Origin: Euzebya pacifica
GTDB lineage: Bacteria > Actinomycetota > Nitriliruptoria > Euzebyales > Euzebyaceae
Direction: 5' to 3'
DNA: 64,000 nucleotides
NCBI RefSeq assembly: GCF_003344865.1
Contig: NZ_CP031165.1
Location: 1,178,001 to 1,242,000 of the forward strand
A program made the position numbers and the translations under genes. This document shows, in pieces, positions 52,979 to 61,596 of the stretch. The first letter of the stretch is position 1; each line of letters begins with the position of its first letter. The notes beneath the pieces are model-generated. The model was not told where the DNA came from. It was given only the letters and a program-made list of their open reading frames with translations, and did not search any database.

Positions 52979-53320
52979 TCAGTCCGAGGGCTGGGGGACG
53001 TCGACCTCCTGCGCGGGTACGGCGTCGAGCGGGATCTCCAACGACGGGTCCTGGCGGGCGGTGACGAGGTAGACCGCCGCGATCGAGAGCAGGAGCAACA
53101 CGACGACGGCGGTCGAGAGCCAAGGACGGAGTCCGTCCAGGCGGCCCCGCGGACGGCGTTCCGCGGGGGGCTCGAGGTAGGGGTCCAGCGGGGGACCGTT
53201 GGCTAGCTGGCCAGACGACGGCGGCGTTGGCGCTGACGGCGCAGCGCGCGACGCTCGTCCTCGCTCAGGCCGCCCCAGACACCGGCGTCCTGGTTGGACT
53301 CCAGCGCCCACTCGAGGCAC
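52979..53320 (-). CDS. Small single-span membrane protein, start uncertain, overlapping whiB1
   Basis: The frame ends at 52979, one base after pdtaS on the other strand. A convincing membrane helix (W-L-S-T-A-V-V-V-L-L-L-L-S-I-A-A-V-Y-L-V) and a short outside tail (P-A-Q-E-V-D-V-P) are clear. Between the whiB1 stop (53203) and the helix there is no ATG, GTG or TTG in frame. The only upstream starts (GTG 53320 or GTG 53311) lie inside whiB1 in another frame. The protein may begin there, use a rare codon, or be made by frameshift from whiB1. Product unknown. Confidence 0.45.
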   Translation of the reverse strand: MPRVGAGVQPGRRCLGRPERGRASRAAPSAPTPPSSGQLANGPPLDPYLEPPAERRPRGRLDGLRPWLSTAVVVLLLLSIAAVYLVTARQDPSLEIPLDAVPAQEVDVPQPSD

Positions 53321-53457
53321 TCGGCCACGACAGGGCAGGCCTGGCAGATGGCCTTCGCTCGTTCGGTCTGCTCCAGCGCCGGGCCGGTGCTACCGACCGG
53401 GAAGAACAGTTCGGGGTCCTCGTCGAGGCAGGCGGATCGACTACGCCAAGACAGCAT
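53203..53457 (-). CDS. WhiB-family iron-sulfur regulator (WhiB1-like)
   Basis: 84 residues with Cys10, Cys38, Cys41, Cys47 and G-V-W-G-G (59-63), then a very basic tail (R-R-Q-R-Q-R-R-R-R). AAGGAG lies 10 bases before the ATG. Order pdtaS - whiB1 - lipid kinase matches Rv3220c-Rv3219-Rv3218, so WhiB1 is the likely subtype; it is essential and nitric-oxide sensitive in mycobacteria. Confidence 0.92.
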   Translation of the reverse strand: MLSWRSRSACLDEDPELFFPVGSTGPALEQTERAKAICQACPVVAECLEWALESNQDAGVWGGLSEDERRALRRQRQRRRRLAS

Positions 53458-53798
53458 GTGCGCCTCGCTCCTTCTCGGGATATGGCAAGTTCGTGTCCGC
53501 GGGGGCGGGGATATCGGCTCGGGACGTACGGACCTGCATCGGCATCGCCGTTCGACGGTTGCGAACAGCTGGGTTCGGTGGGTAACAACGGTGGTACCCG
53601 ATGGCGCGAGAACACCTCGGTGAAGAGGGGCGTGAAACCGGGACCCAAGTGAAGCCGGTCACTGGCGAGGGGCTCGCGCTCGCTTGTGAAGGAGAGTACA
53701 AGCGCCGTTGGGCCCCGTCCAGACCCGCTTGCAAGAACTCGCACCCCTTTTTGGTGGCCGAACGGACAGGGGCCGAGTGGCCCGAGGTGACTGGTCCG
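53458..53798. other. 341-base non-coding gap with several hairpins upstream of whiB1
   Basis: No protein frame looks real here. Visible structures are CGCTTGT-N10-ACAAGCG (53681-53704, an aaggag sequence in the loop), GGGTA-N10-TACCC (53580-53599) and CACC-cctttt-tGGTG near 53742. The region would hold the whiB1 promoter and leader. Confidence 0.4.
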
Positions 53799-54728
53799 TC
53801 AGACGATCAGCTGCAGCGCATCGGGGACGACCTCGACGCGCAGGTGCTGGGTGGTGCCGACCGGGTCCCCGTCGGTGTGCACGGGGAGCGGACGGCTCGC
53901 GGTCAGCTCGTAGTACTCCCGATCGTGCCACCCGGTTATCCATGGCAGGTCCCGGACGTCACGGCCGGTCAGCGCCTTGCGCATGGTCTGCAGCAACGCG
54001 GGCAGCGAGATGTCGGTCAGGGCGGTCAGGTCCAGGCCACGCTCCAGCGTCGCCTCGGGACACATGCGCGAGGGGAGGGGCCCGAAGAAGGTGTAGGGGT
54101 CGGCGTTGCAGACCACCGCGGCGCCGAGCACCCGTTCGCGCTTGAGCGCACCGCGCTGGCGTCCCTTCGGGCGGGCCGGGCCGGCCTCGATGTCGATGGT
54201 GGTCTCGGCGGCCCGCTTGCGTGCCTCCCAGCCGTGGTAGAGGAAGGACGTCTGCCCCAGGTAGCGCTTCATCCGTGGGTGCCACTCGACCTCGCGCACG
54301 ACGTCGGCGTCGTAGCCGAACCCGGCGCACCACGCGAACCAGCGATCGTTGGCGCGGCCGACCGGCACCTGGCGTACCCGGTTCTCCTTGAGCGCCTGGA
54401 ACAGGATCGAGGTGGCGCCCGTCAGGCTGCGCGGCAACCCGAGGATGCGTCCGTAGACGTTGGTCGACCCACCCGGCAGCACCGCCAGGGCCGTCGGGCT
54501 GCCGGCAAGCCCCTGCAGCACCTCGTTGACGGTCCCGTCGCCCCCGAGGGCCACGACGGCATCGAGTCCCCGCGTGGCTGCGTCGCGGGCGATCTCCGTG
54601 GCATGGTTGCGGTGGGTGGTCGCGATGACATCGACCTTGGCCACGTCGCTGAGGCGATCAGCCACCCAACGCGAGAGGTGGGGCTTGGTCCGGCGCGCGG
54701 CCGGATTGGTGACGACGAGGATCTGCAC
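53799..54728 (-). CDS. Diacylglycerol kinase-family lipid kinase (YegS/DagK-like)
   Basis: 309 residues, GTG 54728, with AGGAG six bases upstream. G-G-D-G-T-V-N-E (62-69) is the nucleotide-binding loop, and P-G-G-S-T-N follows. C-terminal beta-sandwich with G-D-P-V-G-T near the end. The enzyme would phosphorylate diacylglycerol or a related lipid alcohol, important for phosphatidylinositol mannoside or lipid recycling. The ribosome site now lies in the right terminal repeat of an IS110 element inserted just before it, so its native promoter is 1.1 kb away. Confidence 0.9.
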   Translation of the reverse strand: MQILVVTNPAARRTKPHLSRWVADRLSDVAKVDVIATTHRNHATEIARDAATRGLDAVVALGGDGTVNEVLQGLAGSPTALAVLPGGSTNVYGRILGLPRSLTGATSILFQALKENRVRQVPVGRANDRWFAWCAGFGYDADVVREVEWHPRMKRYLGQTSFLYHGWEARKRAAETTIDIEAGPARPKGRQRGALKRERVLGAAVVCNADPYTFFGPLPSRMCPEATLERGLDLTALTDISLPALLQTMRKALTGRDVRDLPWITGWHDREYYELTASRPLPVHTDGDPVGTTQHLRVEVVPDALQLIV

Positions 54729-54742
54729 GTGAATCTCCTATG

Positions 54743-55795
54743 TCAAGCGGCGAGTGCGACGCAAGTCGCCGGGGCCGGTTGAGGGGTCTGTTGGTCGGTG
54801 ACCATGGCGCGGTAGACGACGTCGGAGAGGCGTCGTCTCAGCGCCCGGATCGCTTCGGTCTTGGTCTTGCCCTCGGCAAGCTTCTTGTCGACGTAGGCGC
54901 GTGCCGGGGGGTGGATGCGCATCTGGGTGATCGCGATGCGGTGCAACGCCACGTTCAGCTGCCGGTTGCCGCCACGGTTGAGCCGGAACCGTTCACGGTT
55001 GGATGACCACACCGGGATCGGCGCGGTGCCGTTGACCATCGCGAACGCGGCCTTGGAGTGAAAGCGATCCACTCCAGCGGTCTCGCCGATCAGCTTGGCT
55101 GCGGTCAGCGCCCCGCAGCCTGGCAGCGCCAGCAGCGACGGGGCCTGGGCAGCGGTCAGCTCGGCGATCTCCCGCTCCAGGTCGTTGATCCGCACGGTCA
55201 GATGGCGGCACCGGTCGATGAGCTCTGTGGCGATGTTGGCCACCGTTCCATCGTGCTCAGCCAGCCTGGCGGTCAGCCCGTCGAGCACCGTGTAGCGGCT
55301 GAGGGTCTTGGGGGCGATGTCGTCGATGCGCAGCTCGTGTAGGTGCCAGTGGATCCTGTTGTGGATGCGGGTGCGCTCAGTGACCAGGTCCTCACGATGA
55401 TCCACCAGCAGGCGGATGGTCCGCTCGGGCCCGTCCAGTCGTGCTGAGGCCAGCTGGGGGTTGCGCAGCGCGGCGATGGCGACCGCTTCGGCATCGATCG
55501 GGTCAGACTTGCCGCGCTTGCGGCCGCCGCGGCGGGCCTGGCCCATCAGGCGCGGTGGGACTCGCACGACCGCCTCGCCGGCGCGGATCAGGTCCTGCTC
55601 CAGCCGGCGGGTGAGGTGCCGGCAGTCCTCAAGCGCCCAGCAGCGCTCATCGCCGAGCTGTTCAGCCCACGCGACGGCCTTCACGTGGCCGGCCACCGTG
55701 GTCTGCACGGTGATGTCATCCAGGACACGGCCTGCATCATCGATGGCGACGATGGTGTGGGTGCGCTTGTGCGCGTCGACTCCGAGCCTGATCAT
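54743..55795 (-). CDS. IS110-family DEDD transposase
   Basis: 350 residues. The RuvC-like N-terminal domain has the DEDD residues D7 (G-V-D-A-H-K), E56 (W-A-L-E-D-C), D98 and D101 (S-D-P-I-D-A-E), the same spacing as IS621 D11-E60-D102-D105. The C-terminal Tnp domain has L-P-G-C-G-x-L-T-A and G-T-A-P-I-P-V-W-S-S-N-R with the serine proposed to attack DNA (about 260). The frame is intact, so the element may be active. Its stop is 8 bases inside the end of the element. Confidence 0.95.
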   Translation of the reverse strand: MIRLGVDAHKRTHTIVAIDDAGRVLDDITVQTTVAGHVKAVAWAEQLGDERCWALEDCRHLTRRLEQDLIRAGEAVVRVPPRLMGQARRGGRKRGKSDPIDAEAVAIAALRNPQLASARLDGPERTIRLLVDHREDLVTERTRIHNRIHWHLHELRIDDIAPKTLSRYTVLDGLTARLAEHDGTVANIATELIDRCRHLTVRINDLEREIAELTAAQAPSLLALPGCGALTAAKLIGETAGVDRFHSKAAFAMVNGTAPIPVWSSNRERFRLNRGGNRQLNVALHRIAITQMRIHPPARAYVDKKLAEGKTKTEAIRALRRRLSDVVYRAMVTDQQTPQPAPATCVALAA

Positions 55796-55872
55796 GGGAT
55801 GTGTCTCCTGTCGTTGATGGGTGACAGGACCGGTCGGTGGACACACCTCAGTTGAGGTCAGGAAACGCCAAG
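55796..55872 (-). ncRNA. Candidate IS110 guide (bridge/seek) RNA region
   Basis: The 77 bases between the left end and the transposase ATG hold two hairpins read on the minus strand: ACCTC-aact-GAGGT and CCTGTC-N10-GACAGG. IS110 elements encode a guide RNA in this end. No clear target-matching loop was found by eye, and the segment is shorter than the IS621 RNA, so this is tentative. Confidence 0.3.
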
Positions 55873-56018
55873 CTCCTATCAAGTCACGCCGGCCGGTCCG
55901 ACGCCCCCACCCAGCGACACTTCGCGTGGAAGCCATCACCAGAGCGAGGCAGCGAGGCTATGAGCCAACTGGGCGGGGCCTGGGGAGCATGACACTGACG
56001 AAGAGGCTACTGGTCGGA

Positions 56019-58244
56019 TCAGCCGAACGTGTTGTCGGACGGGGCCTGGGGGCCGTCGTCGGTGGTCGGCGTCGGGGTGGGGGTGGGGCTCGGCGAGGGG
56101 GAGGCCGGGACGGTCGGCTGCAGGCCGGTCGGGGTGGCCGCCGGGGTCGGTGTGGCCGGCGGTGGTGGCGCCACGCCGGGATCGGGTGGGGCCGTCTGCG
56201 GGCCGCCGTCGGGGGCCGGCGTCGTGCCAGGAGTCGTGGACGGGCTGGCCGAGGGGTCGGGTGTCGGCAGCGGCGGGTGCTGGTGCAACGGGCACGAGAA
56301 CGTCGGCAGCTCGGCAGGAAGGGCAGTCAGCGTCTCGGTGACCGGGCAGAAGGGGGTCGCGATGCCGCCGGTCTCGGGGTCGATCTCCACGGTCACCGCG
56401 AGCTCGTGGGGGTAGCGCAACGGCTGGATGGGCCGGCCCTCCAACGCCGTGGACATGAATCGCTGCCAGATCCTGGCCGGCCATGTCCCGCCCTGGACCG
56501 CAGCGACCCCGTGCACGTCGACCAGCGGACGTGCCCGGTCGGGATACCCGATCCACACGGCGGTGCTGTACTCGCGGGTGAACCCGACGAACCATGCGTC
56601 GCGGTTCTCCTGGACCGTCCCGGTCTTGCCGGCCGATGGTCGCTCGCCCAGCGACGCGGCCCGGCCGGTGCCCTCGGTGACGACCTGCTGCATGGTGTCG
56701 GTGACGAGCCAGGCGGTCTCGGGGTCCACGACCGTCACAGGCAGCCCGCGGGGCTCCCACACGACGTTGCCGTCGGCGTCGGTGATGTGGGTCACGGCGG
56801 TCGGGGCGGCGTGCACGCCCCCGTTGGCCAGCGTCCCGAAGGCGCTGGCCATGTCGAGGGGGCTCACCCCTTCCGACAGGCCGCCGAGCACGATCGAGGG
56901 GTTGCTGCCGATCCTGCCGCGGACCCCCATCGAGTGGGCCATGTTCTCCACCGCGCCGGGGCCGAGCTCCAGCGCCAGGCGGGCGAACGCCCCGTTGGAG
57001 GAACGCACCAGCGCCTCGCGCAGGGTGATCTCGCCGGTGGTGCCCGAGCGGACCGTCCACGGTTCGGGGTCGCCCACGTCGAAGCTGCCGGGCCCGGACT
57101 CGATCACGGAGTCCAGGGTCCAGCCGCGCGACAGCGCGGCGGTCAGGGCGAAGACCTTGAAGGTGCTGCCGGGCTGCCGCCGTCCCTGCGTGGCGAGGTC
57201 GAACTGGCTGGTGGCGAAGTCCCTGCCGCCGACCAGCGCGGCGATGTGGCCGGTGGCCGGGTCCACCACGCTGATGGCCACCTCCGGATCCTCCGCGCCC
57301 GACCAGAACGCGGTGGAGGCGGCGTCGGCTGCGGCCTGGACCGCGGGGTCGATGGTGGTGTGGATGCGCAGGCCGCCACCGAAGAGCCGACGCCACCGGC
57401 GTTCCTCGTCCACGCCGAAGTGCTCGTCGCCGACCAGCTGCCGCTTCACGTACTCCACGAAGAAGGGGTACTGGACGGGGGGTGCTTCGGGTGGCTCGGT
57501 CAGGCCCAGGGGGGCGGCGTCGAGCTGGTCTCGGTCCGCAGCCGACAGGTCGCCGTTGCGCGTCAACGCGTCGAGCACGCGAGTCCGTTCGGCCCGGGCA
57601 CGGTCAGGGGCGGTGAACGGGTTGGCGGCCTCCGGCGAGCGGATGACCGCCACCAGCAGGGCCGACTGCGCGAGGGACAGCTCGGTGGTGGTGGTGTCGA
57701 AGTACACCTGCGCGGCGGCCTCGATGCCGTAGGCGCCGGCGCCGAAGTACACGGTGTTGAGGTACTCGGTGAGGATCTCGTCCTTGGTGGCGTCCTGCTC
57801 GAGCTCCCAGGCGAGACGGGCCTCGAGCAGCTTGCGTTCGATGGTGTTCTCGGGGTCGGGGAAGTAGCGGTTCTTGACCAGCTGCTGGGTCAGGGTCGAG
57901 CCGCCCTGGACCACCTCGCCGGCTTGCCGGTTGGCCACGAAGGCCCGCACCACCGCTCGGGGGTCGACGCCCTCGTGGTCCCAGAAGCGTCGGTCCTCGG
58001 CATCGACGAGCGCGGTGACCAGGTGATCGGGCAGGTCCTCGCGCTCGACCGGTTCGCGGTGGCTGAACCGGAAGGTGGCGATCTGGGTGCCGTCCGCGGC
58101 GTAGACGAAGGACTGCGCGAAGGCATCGACCTCGGGCAGGTCGACGTCCCGGACCTCGACCGACACCAGCTGGTCGCAGGCCGAGGCGAGCAGGGCGCAG
58201 GCAAGCAGCAGCCCCAGCCACGAAACCTTCCAACGCCGGGTCAC
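56019..58244 (-). CDS. Class A penicillin-binding protein (bifunctional)
   Basis: 741 residues from GTG 58244. The N-terminal hydrophobic stretch ends in A-S-A-C, either a membrane anchor or a weak lipobox. Glycosyltransferase family 51 motifs: E-D-R-R-F-W-D-H-E-G near 82-91 and G-G-S-T-L-T-Q-Q-L near 113-121. Transpeptidase motifs: S-T-F-K near 359, S-S-N, and K-T-G-T near 537. A long Pro/Thr/Ser tail (from about 655) follows. It polymerises lipid II and crosslinks peptides at the outer face. The 140 bases beyond its stop up to the IS hold no gene. Confidence 0.93.
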   Translation of the reverse strand: MTRRWKVSWLGLLLACALLASACDQLVSVEVRDVDLPEVDAFAQSFVYAADGTQIATFRFSHREPVEREDLPDHLVTALVDAEDRRFWDHEGVDPRAVVRAFVANRQAGEVVQGGSTLTQQLVKNRYFPDPENTIERKLLEARLAWELEQDATKDEILTEYLNTVYFGAGAYGIEAAAQVYFDTTTTELSLAQSALLVAVIRSPEAANPFTAPDRARAERTRVLDALTRNGDLSAADRDQLDAAPLGLTEPPEAPPVQYPFFVEYVKRQLVGDEHFGVDEERRWRRLFGGGLRIHTTIDPAVQAAADAASTAFWSGAEDPEVAISVVDPATGHIAALVGGRDFATSQFDLATQGRRQPGSTFKVFALTAALSRGWTLDSVIESGPGSFDVGDPEPWTVRSGTTGEITLREALVRSSNGAFARLALELGPGAVENMAHSMGVRGRIGSNPSIVLGGLSEGVSPLDMASAFGTLANGGVHAAPTAVTHITDADGNVVWEPRGLPVTVVDPETAWLVTDTMQQVVTEGTGRAASLGERPSAGKTGTVQENRDAWFVGFTREYSTAVWIGYPDRARPLVDVHGVAAVQGGTWPARIWQRFMSTALEGRPIQPLRYPHELAVTVEIDPETGGIATPFCPVTETLTALPAELPTFSCPLHQHPPLPTPDPSASPSTTPGTTPAPDGGPQTAPPDPGVAPPPPATPTPAATPTGLQPTVPASPSPSPTPTPTPTTDDGPQAPSDNTFG

Positions 58245-58320
58245 GGGGCCAGTGTCGCGCAGCCCGGCATCGCCGGCCGGGCAGGTCCTGCAGCGGACCG
58301 GTCCGCCTGTCGCCTGCGCG

Positions 58321-59442
58321 TCAGTCCCCGAAGCCAACCCCCAGGGTGCGGGCTGCCTCGATCCACTTGTGGTCCAGGGGCACGGTCCGCCGGCGGCCGG
58401 CAACCTCCTCCAGCGGGAGCCTGACGATGTGGCGCCCAGACGTGGCGATCATCTTGCCGTAGTCGCCCTCGACGATGGCCTGCACGGCGTCGGCACCCAT
58501 GTAGGTGGCGAGCAGGCGGTCGACGGCCGAGGGGCTGCCACCGCGCTGGACGTGCCCGAGGATCGTGGTGCGCGACGCGATGCCAGTCAATGCCTCCAGT
58601 CGCTCGGCCAGCATCGTCGTCGACTGCGTCAGCTCGTGCTCGTAGGCCGCGATGGCCTGCTTCGCCGCCGCCTTCTCGTCGCTGTCCCCGGCATCGCCCT
58701 TGGCCGCCAGCAACCGGTCGAGCTCGGCCTTCTCCTCAGTGGAGATCGCGCCCTCGCTGATCGCCACGATGGAGAACCGGCTGCCCGAGGCCTTGCGGGC
58801 CATGAGCGTCTCCGCGACCTTCTCCACGCTGTAGGGGATCTCCGGGATGAGGATGACGTCGGCGCCGCCCGCGAGCCCGGCGCCCAGCGCCAGCCAGCCG
58901 GTGTTGTGCCCCATGACCTCCACGACCATGGTGCGGTGGTGGCTGTGTGCCGTGGAGTGGAGGCGGTCGACAGCCTCGGTCGCGATGGAGAGGGCGGTGT
59001 CGAACCCGAACGTTCGCTCGGTGCCCCACACGTCGTTGTCGATCGTCTTCGGCAGGGTGACGACGTTCATGCCCGCGTCGGCCAGGCGCTTGGCGTTCTT
59101 CTGGGTCCCGCCACCGCCGAGGCACACGATGGCCTCCACCCCCATGTTCGCGGCGGTCTCGACCATGGCGGCGGTCATGTCCAGCGTCTGGTCGCCGACC
59201 CGCATCTTGTGTGGCTTGTCACGCGACGTGCCGAGGATGGTCCCGCCCTTGATGAGGATGCCGGACAACGCCTCGGAGTCCAGGCGCACGTGCCGTCGGT
59301 CCATGAGGCCGCGGAAGCCGTCGAGGTACCCGACGACGGACAGGCCGTGCTTGCGGATCGCCGACTTGCCGATGGCCCGGATGGCGGCGTTCAGCCCCGG
59401 GGCATCACCGCCTGCGGTCAGCACGCCGATGCTCTTCACCAT
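58321..59442 (-). CDS. 6-phosphofructokinase family enzyme, phosphoryl donor uncertain
   Basis: 373 residues, ATG with GGAGG nine bases upstream. [11 protein letters not shown] near 8-18, G-G-G-G-T-Q-K-N near 105-112, P-K-T-I-D-N-D near 130-136 (catalytic D) and the fructose-6-phosphate segment M-G-H-N-T-G-W. Position 103 of the E. coli enzyme (Asp) is Gly and position 124 is Lys, as in the clade whose ATP or pyrophosphate preference varies. It phosphorylates fructose-6-phosphate in glycolysis. Single gene. Confidence 0.92.
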   Translation of the reverse strand: MVKSIGVLTAGGDAPGLNAAIRAIGKSAIRKHGLSVVGYLDGFRGLMDRRHVRLDSEALSGILIKGGTILGTSRDKPHKMRVGDQTLDMTAAMVETAANMGVEAIVCLGGGGTQKNAKRLADAGMNVVTLPKTIDNDVWGTERTFGFDTALSIATEAVDRLHSTAHSHHRTMVVEVMGHNTGWLALGAGLAGGADVILIPEIPYSVEKVAETLMARKASGSRFSIVAISEGAISTEEKAELDRLLAAKGDAGDSDEKAAAKQAIAAYEHELTQSTTMLAERLEALTGIASRTTILGHVQRGGSPSAVDRLLATYMGADAVQAIVEGDYGKMIATSGRHIVRLPLEEVAGRRRTVPLDHKWIEAARTLGVGFGD

Positions 59443-59519
59443 GGTTCGTCCTCCTCGCCGAGTGCGACCAGCCTATTCGCCAGCGAGGTCGGGGAGGGGG
59501 CAGGCAGGGGTCAGCGGCG

Positions 59520-60455
59520 TCACGTCACGGCAACCGACGGTTCGGGTCGTGCCACGCGCCGGCGAGCGGTTGCCCCGGTGGCGTGCAGCAGGGCGAGGAC
59601 GACCAGCGCGACCCCGAGCAGCTGGACCGGCGTGGGCCGCTCGCCGAGCAGGCCCGCCCCCAGCAGCATGGAGCCCACCGGCTGCAGGGTCAGGACGACG
59701 GAGGTGAGCGCCGCAGGCAGCCTCGGCAGGGAGGCGGTGATCAGCAGCCATGCGACCACCTGCGAGCCGACGGCCAGGGCCAGCAACCATCCCGCCGAAG
59801 GCCACGACGGCACCAGCGCCGCTGCCTGGCCCTGTGCGACGGCGACCACGGCGGTGCCGATCGCCCCGAGCGCCGTGGCATCCCGCAGGGCCCCTGCCGG
59901 CCGGACGTTGCCGATGTTGGCCTGGCGCAACGCGAGGAGGAACCCCGCGTAGGCCACCCCGGTCCCGACGCCCAGGAGGGACCCGCGGACGGGGTCGGTC
60001 CCGTAGGTCCCGGTGCCGAGCACGCCGGAGATGATCACCACACCGGAAGCCAGGACCGGGATGGCCGCCAGGACCCGGGCGTGGGGCTTCTCCCCGAGCA
60101 GCGCCCACGAGGCCAGGGGCACGATGACCACCTGGCCGGCGGCGAGCACCGTCGCAAGGCCGGCGCCGACCAGGTCCATCGCGGTGTGCCACATGACGAG
60201 GTCGGCGGTGAAGAACAGGCCGGCCAGCCCACCCATCAACCGAGCCCGCATGGCGACCGGCTCGAGGGGTCGACGACGCCAGGCCACGAGCGCCAGGAGG
60301 GGCAGGGCATAGGCGCAGCGGAAGAAGGCCGCAGGCGCAGGCTGCACGTCGGCGAGCACCACCCAGACACCGCTCATCGCGATGCCGAGCGAGCCGACGA
60401 CGGCGCCGACGAGCGGTGAGCGGGCAGCGGGGCGGGACTGGGGTGACAGCAGCAT
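59520..60455 (-). CDS. EamA-type (DMT superfamily) exporter
   Basis: 311 residues, ten predicted membrane segments in two EamA halves, with G-V-A-Y-A-G-F and L-Q-P-V-G-S-M-L-L-G-A from the second half. Such proteins export amino acids or other metabolites. Divergence from a LysR regulator over a palindrome-dense gap suggests substrate-induced export. Confidence 0.87.
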   Translation of the reverse strand: MLLSPQSRPAARSPLVGAVVGSLGIAMSGVWVVLADVQPAPAAFFRCAYALPLLALVAWRRRPLEPVAMRARLMGGLAGLFFTADLVMWHTAMDLVGAGLATVLAAGQVVIVPLASWALLGEKPHARVLAAIPVLASGVVIISGVLGTGTYGTDPVRGSLLGVGTGVAYAGFLLALRQANIGNVRPAGALRDATALGAIGTAVVAVAQGQAAALVPSWPSAGWLLALAVGSQVVAWLLITASLPRLPAALTSVVLTLQPVGSMLLGAGLLGERPTPVQLLGVALVVLALLHATGATARRRVARPEPSVAVT

Positions 60456-60481
60456 CGAGGCACAGGCTGCACGACCCCACG

Positions 60482-60531
60482 TCGAAGCACAGCTTCGATG
60501 TTCTTCATCGAAGATGAAGCGATGCTTCATC
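60482..60531. promoter_or_regulatory. Palindrome array between the exporter and its LysR regulator
   Basis: TCGAAGC-aca-GCTTCGA (60482-60498), TTCATC-gaa-GATGAA (60504-60518) and GATGAAGC-gat-GCTTCATC (60513-60531) are three perfect inverted repeats sharing GAAGC/GCTTC. They fill the middle of the 99-base divergent gap, as LysR regulator and activation sites do. Confidence 0.75.
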
Positions 60532-60554
60532 CAGGGTGGTTGACTTCCTGCGTG

Positions 60555-61538
60555 ATGCTGCACCCGACACGCCTCGTGACCCTCGCCGCCGTCGACGACC
60601 ACGGCGGGGTGGTGGGCGCCGCCGCGGCGTTGCACCTGACCCCGTCGGCGGTGTCGCAGCAGCTGCGGCAGCTGGAGCGCGAGGCAGGCGTGGGACTGCT
60701 GGACCGGTCCGGACGCCAGATCCGCCTGACCGAGGCCGGAGCACGCCTGGCCGCCCGGGGTCGCACGATCGGTCGCGAGGTGGTCCTGGCCGCCGACGAC
60801 CTCGCGGACTGGTCGGATGCCGATGCGCGGCCGGTGGAGATCGCCACCTTCCAGACCGTGATCTGCCAGATGCTGGCGCCCCTGATGGGTGCGGGGGTCC
60901 TGCGGGACGCGGGGCTCGACCTGCGGATCGTCGAGCTCGAGGGCCCTCCTGCCCTCGACGCCCTGCATGCTGGTCGCGTGGACGTGGTGATGACGGAGGA
61001 GCTGCTGGGCACCGCGCAACCCCACGGGGACCGATCGGCGCCGGTCACCCGGCTTGTCGTCGATGACCGCTACCGGGTGATCGTGCCCGCCGGGTGGGCG
61101 GTCGACGACACCAGCCCCGACCGGTTGCGCGCCGACCTCGTGGCACGGCCGTGGATCGGCCAGGTCCCCGGCAGCGCCGGCGGCGCCATGCTGGCCGACC
61201 TCGAGCGTCGCTGGAGCTTCTCCGCCCGGCTGGTCCACATCTGCGACGAGTACGTCAGCGCGGTGGCGCTGGCTGAGGCAGGACTGGGCGCCACGCTCGC
61301 CCCGCACCTGGCGGTCCCGGCCCACGTGTCGGGCGCGGAGTCCCGCACGGTCAGGTTCCTCGACGGTGCCCCGGACCTGGGCATGCGCCGCGTACGTGCC
61401 CTCTGCCGACCGTCGCGTCGGCCCGTCGCCGCGGTCGATCGGCTGCTGCAGGTCCTCGCCGAACGGGCACGGGTGATGGGGCTTCGAGCACAGCTCCTGG
61501 GGCACGGTGAATCGACCGCTCCGCTGGTGGACCACTAG
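60555..61538 (+). CDS. LysR-family transcriptional regulator
   Basis: 327 residues from ATG 60555. The start at 60498 would place the operator palindromes in coding DNA, and relatives begin M-L-x-P-x-R-L. The helix-turn-helix G-V-V-G-A-A-A-A-L-H-L-T-P-S-A-V-S-Q-Q-L-R-Q-L-E lies near 18-41; the periplasmic-type effector domain occupies the rest. It probably controls the divergent exporter. The effector is unknown. Confidence 0.9.
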   Translation: MLHPTRLVTLAAVDDHGGVVGAAAALHLTPSAVSQQLRQLEREAGVGLLDRSGRQIRLTEAGARLAARGRTIGREVVLAADDLADWSDADARPVEIATFQTVICQMLAPLMGAGVLRDAGLDLRIVELEGPPALDALHAGRVDVVMTEELLGTAQPHGDRSAPVTRLVVDDRYRVIVPAGWAVDDTSPDRLRADLVARPWIGQVPGSAGGAMLADLERRWSFSARLVHICDEYVSAVALAEAGLGATLAPHLAVPAHVSGAESRTVRFLDGAPDLGMRRVRALCRPSRRPVAAVDRLLQVLAERARVMGLRAQLLGHGESTAPLVDH

Positions 61539-61596
61539 GCTCCGGCGGCCGGCGGCCGGACGCCGCTGGGAAGCTCGGGACGAAGGGCACGCAGGG

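Larger units (their letters stand above)
54742..55879 (-). mobile_element. IS110-family insertion element
   Basis: CTCCTAT occurs at 54735-54741 and again at 55873-55879 and brackets the element; on the minus strand both read ATAGGAG. The unit of about 1.14 kb holds one DEDD transposase and no inverted terminal repeats, as usual for IS110. Removing it restores gacttg-ATAGGAG-attcac-GTG, a natural ribosome site for the lipid kinase. The right end carries TTGACA directly before the repeat, where IS621-type circles place the -35 of a junction promoter. Ends are inferred from the repeat, not from a reference copy. Confidence 0.75.

Noticed and set aside
53601-54782. Plus-strand frame opposite the lipid kinase
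   Set aside because: No motif; the minus frame carries GGDGTVNE and the full kinase fold.
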